Assembly: GCF_024362485.1 (NCBI RefSeq)
Contig: NZ_CP101456.1
Span: forward strand, 2,108,001-2,172,000
Reading direction: 5' to 3'
From: Natronobeatus ordinarius
GTDB taxonomy: Archaea; Halobacteriota; Halobacteria; Halobacteriales; Natrialbaceae
Length of the DNA: 64,000 nucleotides
Below the pieces are notes generated by a model. That model had not been told where the DNA came from. It searched no databases and saw nothing but the letters and a program-made list of their open reading frames with translations. Positions 49,473 to 58,109 of this stretch are shown in pieces; the stretch's first letter is position 1, and the number at the start of each line of letters is the position of its first letter. The translations under genes and the position numbers were made by a program.

Positions 49473-50870
49473 ATGCAAGAGAACGCTTCAGGAACGCCAC
49501 GTCGACTTGGTTCGACGGTCGACAGACGACGATTTCTCGGAACGACGGCGGCGATCGGCGCTGCGTCGGTTATCGGACTGTCGGGTATCGGGACCGCACG
49601 AGCAAGCGGAAACGAACTGTGGTCGTTCGAAACCGGTGATCTCGTCACCTCCTCACCAACGGTCGTCGACGGAACAGTGTACCTCAGCAGCAGCGACCAC
49701 CACGTATACGCGATCGACGCAACCAGTGGCAAAGAAGTCTGGTCGTTCGAAACCGGCGACACCGCCTGGTCGTCACCGAACGTCGTCGACGAAACGGTGT
49801 ACGTTGGCAGTGGGGACAACAACGTATACGCGCTGGAAGCAGCCACTGGAGAGGAAGTCTGGTCGTTCGAAACCGGTAACAGTGTGGGGTCGTCGCCGAC
49901 GGTGCTCGACGGAGTGGTCTACGTCACCAGCCAGGATGGAAACGTGTACGCCCTGGATGCGGCAGCCGGCGGGGAGCGGTGGTCGTTCGAAACCGAGAGT
50001 TGGTTTTCCAATGCACTGGTAGCCGTAGACGAGACGGTGTTCGTCGCCTCTAACGATCATACGCTGTACGCCTTAGATGCAACCACCGGCGACGAACGCT
50101 GGTCGTTCGAACTCGAGGAGGGAATACCCAGTTCACCAACAGTAGTCGGCGAAACGGTCTTTTTTGGCTTCTACGACCACGTGTATGCAGTTGACGTAAC
50201 TTCGGGTGAAGAGCAATGGTCGTTCCAGATCGATGGCCCCATAGATTCGTCGCCGACGGTGGCAGACGGGACGGTCTACGTCGGGAGCACAGACGCCAAC
50301 GTGTACGCACTGGACGCCAGTGACGGAGGCGAGATCTGGTCGTTCGAAACCGGCCGCTGGATTTATTCGTCGCCAACAGTGGCAGACGAGACGGTCTTCA
50401 TCGGCAGCCACGACCGCCACGTGTACGCCCTGGATGCAACAGACGGCGACGAGGTCTGGTCGTTCGAAACCGGCGGCCAGGTCGATTCGTCGCCGACGGT
50501 AGTCGACGGGGTACTCTACGTCGGGAGTCGCGACGGCAACGTGTACGCACTGGACGCGGGCGTCTCGGGCTCGAGCGAGTGCTCCCGTGTGACGCAGGGC
50601 GCGCTCGGCCACCACGACGACTGGGCCGCTGTTGCTGCAGCTGCAGCCGCCAGCACGAGTGCCGACGGGGCAGCCGATGCCGACTCGAGCGACGGTGGAT
50701 CAGACGATGGCGGATCGACTGACAGCGGTTCTGATGGCGACAGCTCGAGTGACGATGGTGGGTCGGAGGACGGGCTTCCCGGTTTCGGGATCGGTGGCGC
50801 ACTCGCCGGACTCGGCGGCGGTGCCTACCTGGTGAATCGACGGCTCACAGACGACTCCGAGCACCGGTAA
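49473..50870 (+). CDS. Secreted eight-repeat PQQ-type beta-propeller protein with PGF-CTERM-like tail
   Basis: 465 aa. Tat signal VDRRRFLGTTAAIGAASVIG (residues 16-35). Then eight near-identical propeller units, each containing WSFETG, SSPTVVDGTVY, VGS and NVYALDA, repeating every 40 residues. A Ser/Asp/Gly linker follows, then DGLPGFGIGGALAGLGGG, hydrophobic residues and RRL, which is the pattern of PGF-CTERM proteins processed by archaeosortase and lipid-anchored at the surface. No cofactor-binding motif or catalytic residues were seen, so a structural or ligand-binding role is likely. Confidence 0.88.
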   Translation: MQENASGTPRRLGSTVDRRRFLGTTAAIGAASVIGLSGIGTARASGNELWSFETGDLVTSSPTVVDGTVYLSSSDHHVYAIDATSGKEVWSFETGDTAWSSPNVVDETVYVGSGDNNVYALEAATGEEVWSFETGNSVGSSPTVLDGVVYVTSQDGNVYALDAAAGGERWSFETESWFSNALVAVDETVFVASNDHTLYALDATTGDERWSFELEEGIPSSPTVVGETVFFGFYDHVYAVDVTSGEEQWSFQIDGPIDSSPTVADGTVYVGSTDANVYALDASDGGEIWSFETGRWIYSSPTVADETVFIGSHDRHVYALDATDGDEVWSFETGGQVDSSPTVVDGVLYVGSRDGNVYALDAGVSGSSECSRVTQGALGHHDDWAAVAAAAAASTSADGAADADSSDGGSDDGGSTDSGSDGDSSSDDGGSEDGLPGFGIGGALAGLGGGAYLVNRRLTDDSEHR

Positions 50871-51100
50871 CGCTTCGATAGGGGTGGTCTCGTACCGGGC
50901 GCAACGACTGGGTTGGGCGGACACACTCCTCACCGGGAAACAGCCAGCACTGGGGGAGTCGTGATTCGACGGGGAGATTCTCAGCCTTCGGGTCCCATTC
51001 GAGAACTGCGCTTTACCGTGGCACGCTCGACACGATTCGCAATCCTTATGGACGGGTTCGAACCTACGTAGAAGTGTACGCCGACGACGGCGCAACGCGC

Positions 51101-51173
51101 GCCGGTGTAGCTCAGCTGGCAGAGCGAATCCTTCGTAAGGATTAGGTCGAGGGTTCAAATCCCTCCACCGGCT
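51101..51173 (+). tRNA. tRNA-Thr (anticodon CGT)
   Basis: A complete cloverleaf: acceptor GCCGGTG pairs with CACCGGC, D-stem GCTC/GAGC, anticodon stem AATCC/GGATT around loop TTCGTAA (anticodon CGT, reads ACG), T-stem GAGGG/CCCTC with TTCAAAT loop, discriminator T. No intron and no encoded CCA. CCTTATGG about 55 bases upstream may be the TATA element, and TTATTTT follows the 3' end as terminator. Confidence 0.95.
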
Positions 51174-51221
51174 TATTTTGCTGCGAGCAACTTCGTGAGC
51201 AGCAGAGACACCACCAGGATT

Positions 51222-51257
51222 TGAATCAGCGAGCAGCCCTGCTGCGACCCTGATTCA
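51222..51257. other. Hairpin-forming inverted repeat downstream of tRNA-Thr
   Basis: TGAATCAG (51222-51229) and CTGATTCA (51250-51257) are perfect reverse complements with an inner GCAG/CTGC pair in between, giving a two-part stem with a short loop. It lies between the tRNA and a degenerate copy of its 3' end. Confidence 0.55.
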
Positions 51258-51259
51258 CA

Positions 51260-51272
51260 CCTCCGCCGGCTT
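51260..51272 (+). other. Degenerate copy of the tRNA-Thr 3' end (possible relic attachment site)
   Basis: CCTCCGCCGGCTT repeats the last bases of the tRNA and its flank (CCTCCACCGGCTT at 51162-51174) with one mismatch, 98 bases downstream in the same orientation. The preceding TTCA also aligns with the T-loop. Such duplications arise when elements integrate at tRNA 3' ends; only a short scar would remain here. Confidence 0.45.
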
Positions 51273-51716
51273 CTTGCGGTGTGACTCGAGAACAGCAGCG
51301 GTGCCGTGAGGCGCTTGCACGACTGGTGGAGGGGTGGAAGGAACCGATGGTCAGGGTTACCAACGGTTCGGAACGCAAGGTGTTCGTCGGGCGAAAAACA
51401 TACCGTTTATCGCGTCGCCTGCTTGGGCGATCCACCCCGATTCGGTAGCACGCAGTCGATGCCGTCGACTGGCCGCCGATTCGGTTGCGCAGTCGACAGC
51501 TGGAACACGCCCTTCTCGAGCTATTTCCTCGCCGCTAACAGCACGTTTCCGTACGAACGACGGGCCGTCGACGACGCTCTCCGAGTATCCAGCGTGTGTG
51601 AATGTGTTACGGCCAGTACTAATCACGTATTGCTCTACGCCGTCGCCGGAAATTCTTCCGCAAACGGCTGTAACGGTCGACGCCTACTTTACCAGTCATT
51701 TTCAACACTGCTGGCT
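51273..51716. other. Intergenic stretch without a convincing gene
   Basis: A frame open upstream of the TctC start covers this region, but its composition (many Ser, Cys and Arg, low Asp/Glu) is unlike haloarchaeal proteins and it has no good start. GC content is lower than average. No repeat, RNA gene or clear promoter other than weak AT-rich TACTTTACC-type sequence near the end was found; it may be decayed DNA left by an old integration. Confidence 0.5.
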
Positions 51717-52742
51717 ATGCACCGACGTGCATTCATCAAGACGGCGGGGGTCGCGACAGGAATCGGACTGCTGGGAGTTCCAGGTGCCGCCCAGGAAGAC
51801 TTCCCGACGGAGTCGCTCACCTGGATGGTCCCGTGGGCAGAAGGTGGTGGGACCGACCAGTACGCCCGGCAGCTCGCCCCACTCATGGAGGAGCCACTCG
51901 GCCAGTCGGTCGCCATCGATAATCGCGAAGGCGCCGGCAGCATGGTCGGTTCCGAGTGGCTCTCCGTCCAGGAGCCCGACGGCTACACGTTCGGCACGAT
52001 CAACTCCGTCGGCGCACACTTCACCTGGCGGGCACAGGAGGTCGACACCTTCCACATCGAGGAGGATTTCGACCCGGTCGCCTACTCGGGGATCTTCGGC
52101 TACACGCTCATCGTCAACGACGACGCAGCCGACGCCGCCGGCGTCGACGACTTCGGGTCACTTCGCGACGCGTACGCCGACGGTGAGATCTCCGGGTTCG
52201 GCTACCAGGGCGCCGGCAGCGACAGTCACCTCACGACGCTGTTGCTCAGAGATGAGTACGACCTCGAGTACGACACCGCCGTGCCCTACGATGGCGGTGG
52301 CCCAACCATGGAAGCGGTGATCGGCGGTGAGGTCGCCGCGGGCTTCGCGACGAACACCTCGGCCGTCGCCGCCGAGGACTCCGGCGAGGCGACCGCGATC
52401 GTCAACCTGACCGACATGGACCTCTCCGACGCCTTCCCCGACATCGATCCGATCACCGATTACGGGGACAGTCTGTCCTGGATCACGGAGTTCACGCTGA
52501 CCCAACTTGCGCCGGCTGGGACGCCCGAGGACGTCCGACAGACGCTCTCCGAGGCGATCGAGGTGGCGGTCGAGGACGAGGACACCCAGCAGTGGAGCGA
52601 GGACACGGGCAATCTCGTCGAGTACGGCGACATGGAAGAAGCCGAAGAGCTCTGGGTCGGGATCGTCGACGAGCAGGAAGCGGAAGTCGAGGACGCCATC
52701 GGTGGCTTCGACGAATTCAGGCGGCTCGCCGAAGAAGAGTAA
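51717..52742 (+). CDS. TctC-type (Bug family) extracytoplasmic solute-binding protein
   Basis: 341 aa. Tat signal MHRRAFIKTAGVATGIGLLG followed by cleavage-like VPGAAQ. The mature part has the Bug/TctC pattern: LTWMVPWAEGGGTDQYARQL, NREGAGSMVGSEWL, then GYQGAGSDSHLTTLLL and VPYDGGGPTMEAVIGGEVAAG. Binds carboxylates (citrate-like) for tripartite tricarboxylate transporters. No tctA or tctB membrane genes flank it, so it is an orphan here. No lipobox cysteine at the signal end. Confidence 0.9.
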   Translation: MHRRAFIKTAGVATGIGLLGVPGAAQEDFPTESLTWMVPWAEGGGTDQYARQLAPLMEEPLGQSVAIDNREGAGSMVGSEWLSVQEPDGYTFGTINSVGAHFTWRAQEVDTFHIEEDFDPVAYSGIFGYTLIVNDDAADAAGVDDFGSLRDAYADGEISGFGYQGAGSDSHLTTLLLRDEYDLEYDTAVPYDGGGPTMEAVIGGEVAAGFATNTSAVAAEDSGEATAIVNLTDMDLSDAFPDIDPITDYGDSLSWITEFTLTQLAPAGTPEDVRQTLSEAIEVAVEDEDTQQWSEDTGNLVEYGDMEEAEELWVGIVDEQEAEVEDAIGGFDEFRRLAEEE

Positions 52743-52760
52743 ACACACCAACCGATAATC

Positions 52761-53873
52761 TCAGCCGTCCTCGTGCGGCGCGTCCTGATAGAAGTAGTTC
52801 GGCGTCCTGATCTCGTTGTCGTACTTCTTGTGGAAGACGTGCGTCGTCGCCGGCGACACCGGCGGGATGAGCCACGTCCAGTCGCCCGTCACTTCGCGGT
52901 CGGCCTCGGCTTCCCGCTTCTCGAACTCCTCGAACTGCCGCGCCGCCGTGTGGTGGTCCACGATCGTGACACCCTCGCGGTCGTAGGAGTGGACGACCGC
53001 CTTGTTCAGCTCCACGAGCGCCTCGTCTTTCCACAGCGAGCGGTCCCTCGAGGTGTCGAGCCCCATCCGGTCGCCGACCTCTGGGAGGACGTCGTAGCGA
53101 TACTCGTCGGCGAAGTTCCGTGCGCCGATCTCCGTGGCGACGTACCAGCCGTTGAAGGGCGCGGCCGTGTACTGGAGGCCGCCGATCTCGAGGCGCATGT
53201 TCGAGACGACGGGGACGCCGTACCACTTGAGCTCGAGCTCGTCGAACCACTCGTAGTCGGGGTGACGGATCGGCACCTCCGCGACGAGTTCGTCGGGGAT
53301 CTCGAACAGCTTCGGTTCCCGGTCACGGAGCTGGATAACAAGCGGGAGGACGTCGTAGTCGGTCCCCTCGCCCGCCCAGCCGCGGGACTGGCAGTACTCG
53401 GTGAACGCGAGCGAGTCCGGATCGCCGACGATCCCGTCGTCGGTCTCGTAGCCCGCGTAGCGGACGAGCTGGTAGTTCCAGAGCCGGACCTGCTGTTCGC
53501 CACGGACCATCGGTTTGAAGATCGTGATCGTCGGCCGGATCGCCCCGTCGTTCGTGGCGTACTCGAGGTGCCGGTACAGCCCGTCGGCGACGGCCTCGGC
53601 GTCGTCGGCGTCCCGTTCGTCGAGCACGTGGAGTCGCTGCCAGAACAGCCGGCCGATACAGCGGTTGCTGTTGCGCCAGGCCATCCGCGCGCCGTGGGCG
53701 AGTTCGTCGAACGTGTGCTCGTAGTGGCCCGTTTCGGCGATCGAAGCCTCGATTGCCGCCAGTCGGTCCTCGATCTCCGCTTCCCGGTCGAGTTCGGCGT
53801 AACACTGCCGGACGAACGCCGCCGCCTCCTCGTAGAGAGCGTCGGGATCGTACGCCGGCACGGGCGCGTGCAT
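52761..53873 (-). CDS. nos: Nitric oxide synthase oxygenase
   Basis: 370 aa, oxygenase domain only, as in bacterial NOS. Heme-thiolate ligand Cys72 in [15 protein letters not shown]; substrate Arg-binding Glu248 in [14 protein letters not shown]; the pterin/dimer region [20 protein letters not shown] is near the C-terminus. Oxidises L-arginine to citrulline and NO using electrons from a separate reductase, which is not encoded in the window. The ATG giving [13 protein letters not shown] is used; a longer upstream frame is unlikely. Rare in archaea but known in some haloarchaea. Confidence 0.94.
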   Translation of the reverse strand: MHAPVPAYDPDALYEEAAAFVRQCYAELDREAEIEDRLAAIEASIAETGHYEHTFDELAHGARMAWRNSNRCIGRLFWQRLHVLDERDADDAEAVADGLYRHLEYATNDGAIRPTITIFKPMVRGEQQVRLWNYQLVRYAGYETDDGIVGDPDSLAFTEYCQSRGWAGEGTDYDVLPLVIQLRDREPKLFEIPDELVAEVPIRHPDYEWFDELELKWYGVPVVSNMRLEIGGLQYTAAPFNGWYVATEIGARNFADEYRYDVLPEVGDRMGLDTSRDRSLWKDEALVELNKAVVHSYDREGVTIVDHHTAARQFEEFEKREAEADREVTGDWTWLIPPVSPATTHVFHKKYDNEIRTPNYFYQDAPHEDG

Positions 53874-53965
53874 GTCTGGAACGGAGGGCTGAGTCGATTT
53901 ATGGACACCGGTCGTTCCCGGCCTCGAGGAACGACTCTGTCGCCGGTCGAAAACGCTGGGAACGA

Positions 53966-54232
53966 TCAGCCCGTTCCAGTCTCGTCGGATCCGGAGCTCA
54001 CCACCCGCCCGGCGATCCGGTCGTCGACGATCCGGCCGACGATCTCGACCGCGACTGGTCCGTCGGGTGGCGTCTCCTCGAGCCGATCGAGCCCCTCGAC
54101 GACGGCGACGTCCATCGGGCTGGCGTTGTACGGGTGGTCGGCGACCAGCGTCCCGTCGCGTTCTTCGAGCTCGAGCGTGAACGTCTCCCCGACGGCGAGC
54201 GATTCGGCCAGGAGGTCGCGGATCGACGTCAT
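53966..54232 (-). CDS. Small conserved-looking beta-rich protein (88 aa)
   Basis: [20 protein letters not shown]..., an acidic protein alternating short strands ([37 protein letters not shown]); no family recognised. Its ATG overlaps the stop of the zf-HIT gene (ATGA), so the two form an operon and may work together. Confidence 0.6.
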   Translation of the reverse strand: MTSIRDLLAESLAVGETFTLELEERDGTLVADHPYNASPMDVAVVEGLDRLEETPPDGPVAVEIVGRIVDDRIAGRVVSSGSDETGTG

Positions 54233-54411
54233 CAGAATCGGTGGGTGTCGGTCTCCTCTGCGCCTCGGTCCGGCCGTGCCTGTGCGGCACAGTCGGCGCA
54301 CAGCCCGAGGCGTCGCTCGTAGTGCACCTCACAGGCGAGGGTGCCGCAGTTCTCACAGCGGTCCTGGGCGGGGCGCGACTCACAGATCTGGCACAGCCCG
54401 GTGACGCTCAT
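54232..54411 (-). CDS. zf-HIT-type small zinc-finger protein (59 aa)
   Basis: [20 protein letters not shown]... carries a HIT-type finger: CQIC, CENC, CxxxH (CEVHY) and CADC in order, two interleaved zinc sites, then an acidic tail. HIT fingers mediate protein assembly contacts, in eukaryotes in chromatin and snoRNP complexes. Overlaps the next gene by four bases. Confidence 0.75.
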   Translation of the reverse strand: MSVTGLCQICESRPAQDRCENCGTLACEVHYERRLGLCADCAAQARPDRGAEETDTHRF

Positions 54412-54591
54412 GCGTGGTACTACGGGCTCGAGTTGCTTGAAACCGGCCCCGGTCACCCGTGCCGGGGACGAGGACGGAACCGTAACTCGAGGAACGAATC
54501 GCTCGATATCCGGATCGTGACGTCTCTCTCCCGTGGCAAACGGTGTCAGTCGACGAGAAGCCTTTTGCTGTGTGGGCCTCTAGCGGGGCAC

Positions 54592-56247
54592 ATGAGCCGT
54601 GACCGGGTCTTACTCGAGCGGGCCCTGGAACGTGGCGAACAGGACGGTGGCAGCGTGGAGTTCAAAGAGCGACTCTCCCGAGAGGTCCACCTGGTGGACG
54701 GACGGCGGGAGAGTCTGGCCGCCCAGCTCCGACACCGCGTCCTCTCCGGCGACGGGGAGGCGACGTACGTCGTCGGAGTGACTGACGACGGCGGTCTCGC
54801 CGGGATCGATCCGGACACCTTCTCGGAGTCGATGGACGTCCTCTCCTTGCTCGCTGAGGAGGCCGACGCCCACATCGACGACGTCCAGACGTGGGGTGTA
54901 CACGGGGGTTCGGAGTCGCTCGACTCCGAAGCAGGCCAGGCGACGGGATCGTCTGGGCGTGGGTTGGTCGGCCTCGCGAATATCCGCGACGGGGCCGTCC
55001 TCGAGACGGATGACGAGCACGTTGTCATCGGGACGGCGGGCCACGTCGATCACGGAAAGAGCACGCTCGTGGGCTCGCTCGTCACGGGCAACGCCGACGA
55101 CGGCGACGGCGGGACGCGGGCGTTCCTCGACGTCCAGCCCCACGAGGTCGAACGCGGGCTCTCAGCGGACCTCTCCTACGCCGTCTACGGCTTCGACGAC
55201 GACGGGCCGGTCCGGGTCCGAAATCCCGACCGGAAGGCCGACCGGGCGAAGGTCGTCGAGGAAGCCGACCGGCTCGTCTCGTTCGTCGATACCGTCGGCC
55301 ACGAGCCCTGGCTGCGGACCACCATCCGCGGACTCGTCGGGCAGAAACTCGACTACGGGCTGCTCGTCGTGGCGGCCGACGACGGCCCCACGCGCACCAC
55401 GCGCGAACACCTCGGCGTCCTGCTCGCCACCGAACTCCCGACGATCGTCGCGATCACGAAGATCGACGCCGTAAGCGACGAACGCGTCGAGACGGTCGAA
55501 CGCGAGGTCGAACGCCTCCTGCGGGACGTCGGTAAGTCACCCCTGCGGGTCGAACGCCACGGCGTCGACGCCGCCCTCGAGGAGATCGGTGAGACCGTCG
55601 TCCCCATCGTCGAGACCAGCGCCGTTACGACGGACGGCCTGGACGTCCTCGACGAGCTGTTCGACCGCCTTCCGAAGACCTCGAGCGACGAGGGAGAGTT
55701 CCGGATGTACATCGACCGCAGCTACGCCGTGACGGGCGTCGGCGCGGTCGCCTCCGGCACCGTGATGTCCGGCGAGGTCGAGGCGGGCGACGAACTCTTA
55801 CTCGGGCCGATGCCCGACGGTCGCTTCCAGGCGGTCGAGGTTCGCTCGATCGAGATGCACTACCACCGCGTCGACCGGGCTCGAGCGGGTCGCATCGTCG
55901 GCATCGCCCTCAAGGGCGTCAAGGAGTCTGCCTTAGAGCGTGGAATGGTGTTGTTGCCCGCCGACGCCGACCCCGAACCCGTCCGGGAGTTCGAGGCCGA
56001 GGTGATGGTGCTCAACCACCCGACGCGGATCGGGGACGGCTACGAACCCGTGGTCCACCTCGAGACGATCGGCGAGGCGGCGGCCTTCTACCCCGAGCAG
56101 GGGCGGCTCCTGCCCGGTGACACGGGCAAAACGAGGGTTCGATTCAAGTTCCGCCCGTACCTCGTCGAGGAAGGACAGAAGTTCGTCTTCCGCGAGGGGC
56201 GCAGCAAGGGCGTCGGGACGGTCACAGACGTCTCTCCTGGGCGGTGA
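54592..56247 (+). CDS. GTPBP1-like translational GTPase
   Basis: 551 aa. N-terminal extension (1-140, acidic, with VEFKERLSREVHLVDGRRES), then a GTPase core with G1 GTAGHVDHGKS (147-157), G3 DTVGHE and G4 TKID, and two EF-Tu-like beta domains (YAVTGVGAVASGTVMSGEVE, VRFKFRPYLVEEGQKFVFRE). Matches the archaeal group related to eukaryotic GTPBP1/GTPBP2, linked to ribosome rescue and mRNA surveillance. A longer frame upstream is rejected because the ATG giving MSRDRVLLERALE is family-like. Confidence 0.9.
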   Translation: MSRDRVLLERALERGEQDGGSVEFKERLSREVHLVDGRRESLAAQLRHRVLSGDGEATYVVGVTDDGGLAGIDPDTFSESMDVLSLLAEEADAHIDDVQTWGVHGGSESLDSEAGQATGSSGRGLVGLANIRDGAVLETDDEHVVIGTAGHVDHGKSTLVGSLVTGNADDGDGGTRAFLDVQPHEVERGLSADLSYAVYGFDDDGPVRVRNPDRKADRAKVVEEADRLVSFVDTVGHEPWLRTTIRGLVGQKLDYGLLVVAADDGPTRTTREHLGVLLATELPTIVAITKIDAVSDERVETVEREVERLLRDVGKSPLRVERHGVDAALEEIGETVVPIVETSAVTTDGLDVLDELFDRLPKTSSDEGEFRMYIDRSYAVTGVGAVASGTVMSGEVEAGDELLLGPMPDGRFQAVEVRSIEMHYHRVDRARAGRIVGIALKGVKESALERGMVLLPADADPEPVREFEAEVMVLNHPTRIGDGYEPVVHLETIGEAAAFYPEQGRLLPGDTGKTRVRFKFRPYLVEEGQKFVFREGRSKGVGTVTDVSPGR

Positions 56248-56281
56248 GGACCGGTCGAGTCATCATGGCGGGTGTAACTGG

Positions 56282-56321
56282 TTACCGGTGATCGCCCCAC
56301 CGAGACGGCGATCACCGGTAA
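56282..56321. terminator. Perfect 15-bp stem hairpin between convergent genes
   Basis: TTACCGGTGATCGCC and its exact reverse complement GGCGATCACCGGTAA flank a ten-base loop. It lies 34 bases after the GTPase stop and about 60 bases before the stop of the convergent lipoprotein gene. There is no T-run, so termination by the hairpin alone is unproven; protein binding is also possible. Confidence 0.45.
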
Positions 56322-56382
56322 GAGACGACAACCATCGTTCCCAGCCGCGAACGGACTCCGTTCGCGCGTCTTTCGTTACGGC

Positions 56383-56736
56383 TCACGCCGGAACCGTAGC
56401 GCCTGCGATAGATCCACTTTCAGTGACCCGCAACTTGACGGATTCCGTCGCGTCCACGGTCTCCTGGCGGGCCGACTCACCGTCGACGCGGAGGTCGTAC
56501 GAACAGTCTTCGTCGTCGTACTCCCGCTCGATCCGCAGCTCGTCACCGGGCTCGAGTTGGCTCGCTTCGTCCCGACAATCGGCCTCGAGGACGATGGTTC
56601 CCGAGAATTCTTCCTCGACTGTGACTGCGATCATCGCGTCCACGTCAGACGCGTCTATCGTCTCGCGACCGCCGTCCAGGCAGCCCGAAAGAGCCACGGC
56701 GAGGGGGAGGGCTGTCAAGAAGCTCCTGTGTTTCAC
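56383..56736 (-). CDS. Small lipoprotein (117 aa)
   Basis: GTG-started MKHRSFLTALPLAVALSGC: basic start, hydrophobic stretch and lipobox (LSGC), so it is probably lipid-anchored outside the cell. The mature part is acidic and beta-rich with two cysteines (EADCRDEAS, YDDEDCSYDL) that could form a disulfide. No family recognised. Confidence 0.75.
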   Translation of the reverse strand: MKHRSFLTALPLAVALSGCLDGGRETIDASDVDAMIAVTVEEEFSGTIVLEADCRDEASQLEPGDELRIEREYDDEDCSYDLRVDGESARQETVDATESVKLRVTESGSIAGATVPA

Positions 56737-56795
56737 GCGTCGTCGTCAGGAACGGCGAATGATAAGCTCTCCGACCAGTTTCGGGTCGTCGGACC

Positions 56796-57731
56796 TCACC
56801 GGAGATCGAACGACTCCACGAGCAACGCCTCGTCCGTCTCGCCGTAGACGTACGTCCCCCCGCCGAGGACGTCGATCGTGACTTTCGCCGGAGCGAAGAG
56901 CTCCGCGGGCACCTCGTCGAAGGCCCACTCGAGGTCGTCGAACACCTCGACGAACGGCCGGCCGTATTCGTCGCCCGCGCTCGAGGCTACCTCGTCGAAC
57001 CGGTCGAACTCCTCGCGGACGACGAGGTGGGCCGTCCCACCGTAGGCGACGGCGTCGTTCGTCCGGCCGATGGCCTCCCCCTCGTCGTCGGCGACGGGGG
57101 CGACCGGGGCCCGTCCCATCGCGGAGACGATCTCGAGCGGGTCGTAGCCGAGTTCGGCCAGCCGGAAGGTGGCGAGTTCGGCCGCCCGGGCGGCGTTGCT
57201 CACGCTTCCGACGAGACTCGCCGTGGGAAAGGCGAGCAGGAAGACGCCGTTCGGGTCGACCTCGGCGAGGTCGGCGACCTGTTCGGCGGCGGCCGCCGTG
57301 GGAAGCGCGTCGCTCTCGACGGCCAGTGCCGTCAGGTCGAACGCGTCGGCTACACCGACGCGGTGGAACTCCGCTTCTTCGGCGACGAGCGCCCGGGCCG
57401 GGCCGCTGCCGAGTCCCTCGAAGTCCTCGGTCGTGAGTTCCCAGCTCGCCTTCTGTGAACACAACAGCGAGAGCGCCGGCTGATCGGTCGAGAGTTCGAC
57501 GTGTGGGAGCGGAACGCCACCGACTTCCGTGAGGTCGCGTCCGGGCGTCGCCAGCCCCGCCGTCTGGATCTCGGTCAACAGCAGGCCGGCCTCGATCCCG
57601 CCGTCGAACTCGACGCCGAAGTCGAGGACGGTCGCCTCGTTCTCGAGTTCGTACGCGCCGACGGAAAGTTCCTCGGCGAACTCGAGGGCCTCGTCGACGA
57701 GTTCGATCGCCATCCGGTTGAGACTGTCCAT
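56796..57731 (-). CDS. mch: Methenyltetrahydromethanopterin cyclohydrolase
   Basis: 311 aa. Family blocks MDSLNRMAIELVDEALEFAE, FGVEFDGGIEAGLLLTEI, ELSTDQPALSLLCSQKASWE, GLGSGPARAL and LGGGTYVYGETDEA are all present. Hydrolyses methenyl-H4MPT (or, in haloarchaea, probably methenyl-folate) to the formyl form in C1 metabolism. Haloarchaea keep mch although they lack methanogenesis, so its cofactor here is uncertain. Confidence 0.92.
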   Translation of the reverse strand: MDSLNRMAIELVDEALEFAEELSVGAYELENEATVLDFGVEFDGGIEAGLLLTEIQTAGLATPGRDLTEVGGVPLPHVELSTDQPALSLLCSQKASWELTTEDFEGLGSGPARALVAEEAEFHRVGVADAFDLTALAVESDALPTAAAAEQVADLAEVDPNGVFLLAFPTASLVGSVSNAARAAELATFRLAELGYDPLEIVSAMGRAPVAPVADDEGEAIGRTNDAVAYGGTAHLVVREEFDRFDEVASSAGDEYGRPFVEVFDDLEWAFDEVPAELFAPAKVTIDVLGGGTYVYGETDEALLVESFDLR

Positions 57732-57791
57732 ACTCGAACCTCGTCCTCCCCACTGAAACCGTTTATTAGTCGTTTCACGATTCCGACGGGG

Positions 57792-58001
57792 TCAGGCCGC
57801 GACCTCGTAGCCGGCGTCCTCGATCACGTCGGCGATCGATGTCTCGTCGACGATCGACCGATCGTGTTCGACGCGGACCTCGCCCGCTTCGTGGTTCGCC
57901 GTGGCCGACGAGACGCCTTCGAGTGCCTCGAGTGCGTCACGGACGGTCGATTCACAGCCACCACACGCCATTCCACTCACTTCGAGCGTCGTCTGTTCCA
58001 T
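57792..58001 (-). CDS. Heavy-metal-associated (HMA) copper chaperone
   Basis: 69 aa. MEQTTLEVSGMACGGCESTV carries the MxCxxC copper site (MACGGC) of CopZ-like chaperones, then ATANHEAGEVRVEHDRS and the ending DVIEDAGYEVAA. Hands Cu(I) to P-type ATPases in the cytosol. Several close in-frame ATGs exist; the one adjoining EQTTLEVSG gives a normal-length domain. Divergent from a USP gene with overlapping promoters. Confidence 0.9.
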   Translation of the reverse strand: MEQTTLEVSGMACGGCESTVRDALEALEGVSSATANHEAGEVRVEHDRSIVDETSIADVIEDAGYEVAA

Positions 58002-58054
58002 CATTGTATCCGTTCGCATCACGCTGATTGAGGGTTTCGGCTTCACTCGACGGG

Positions 58055-58065
58055 CAGGTGACCTG
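58055..58065. promoter_or_regulatory. Palindrome at the start site of the copper-chaperone transcript
   Basis: CAGGTGACCTG is a perfect odd-length palindrome (CAGGT, G, ACCTG). It lies about 25 bases from the minus-strand TATA (ACTATATCAA, 58082-58091), where the chaperone transcript should begin, so it could be the operator of a metal-responsive regulator. Regulator unknown. Confidence 0.4.
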
Positions 58066-58081
58066 TCTGCGTACCAGGATT

Positions 58082-58091
58082 GATATAGTAT
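58082..58091. promoter_or_regulatory. Overlapping divergent TATA elements
   Basis: TGATATAGT read on the plus strand is centred about 25 bases before the USP ATG at 58110, giving a leaderless transcript; read on the minus strand the same AT-rich core (ACTATATCA) serves the copper chaperone. The two genes therefore compete for or share one promoter region. Confidence 0.5.
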
Positions 58092-58109
58092 GTCTCTGTG
58101 GTGGTTCAC

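Noticed and set aside
51306-51716. N-terminal extension of the TctC protein
   Set aside because: The upstream part of the open frame is Ser/Cys/Arg-rich, and the Tat signal needs to start at the ATG at 51717.
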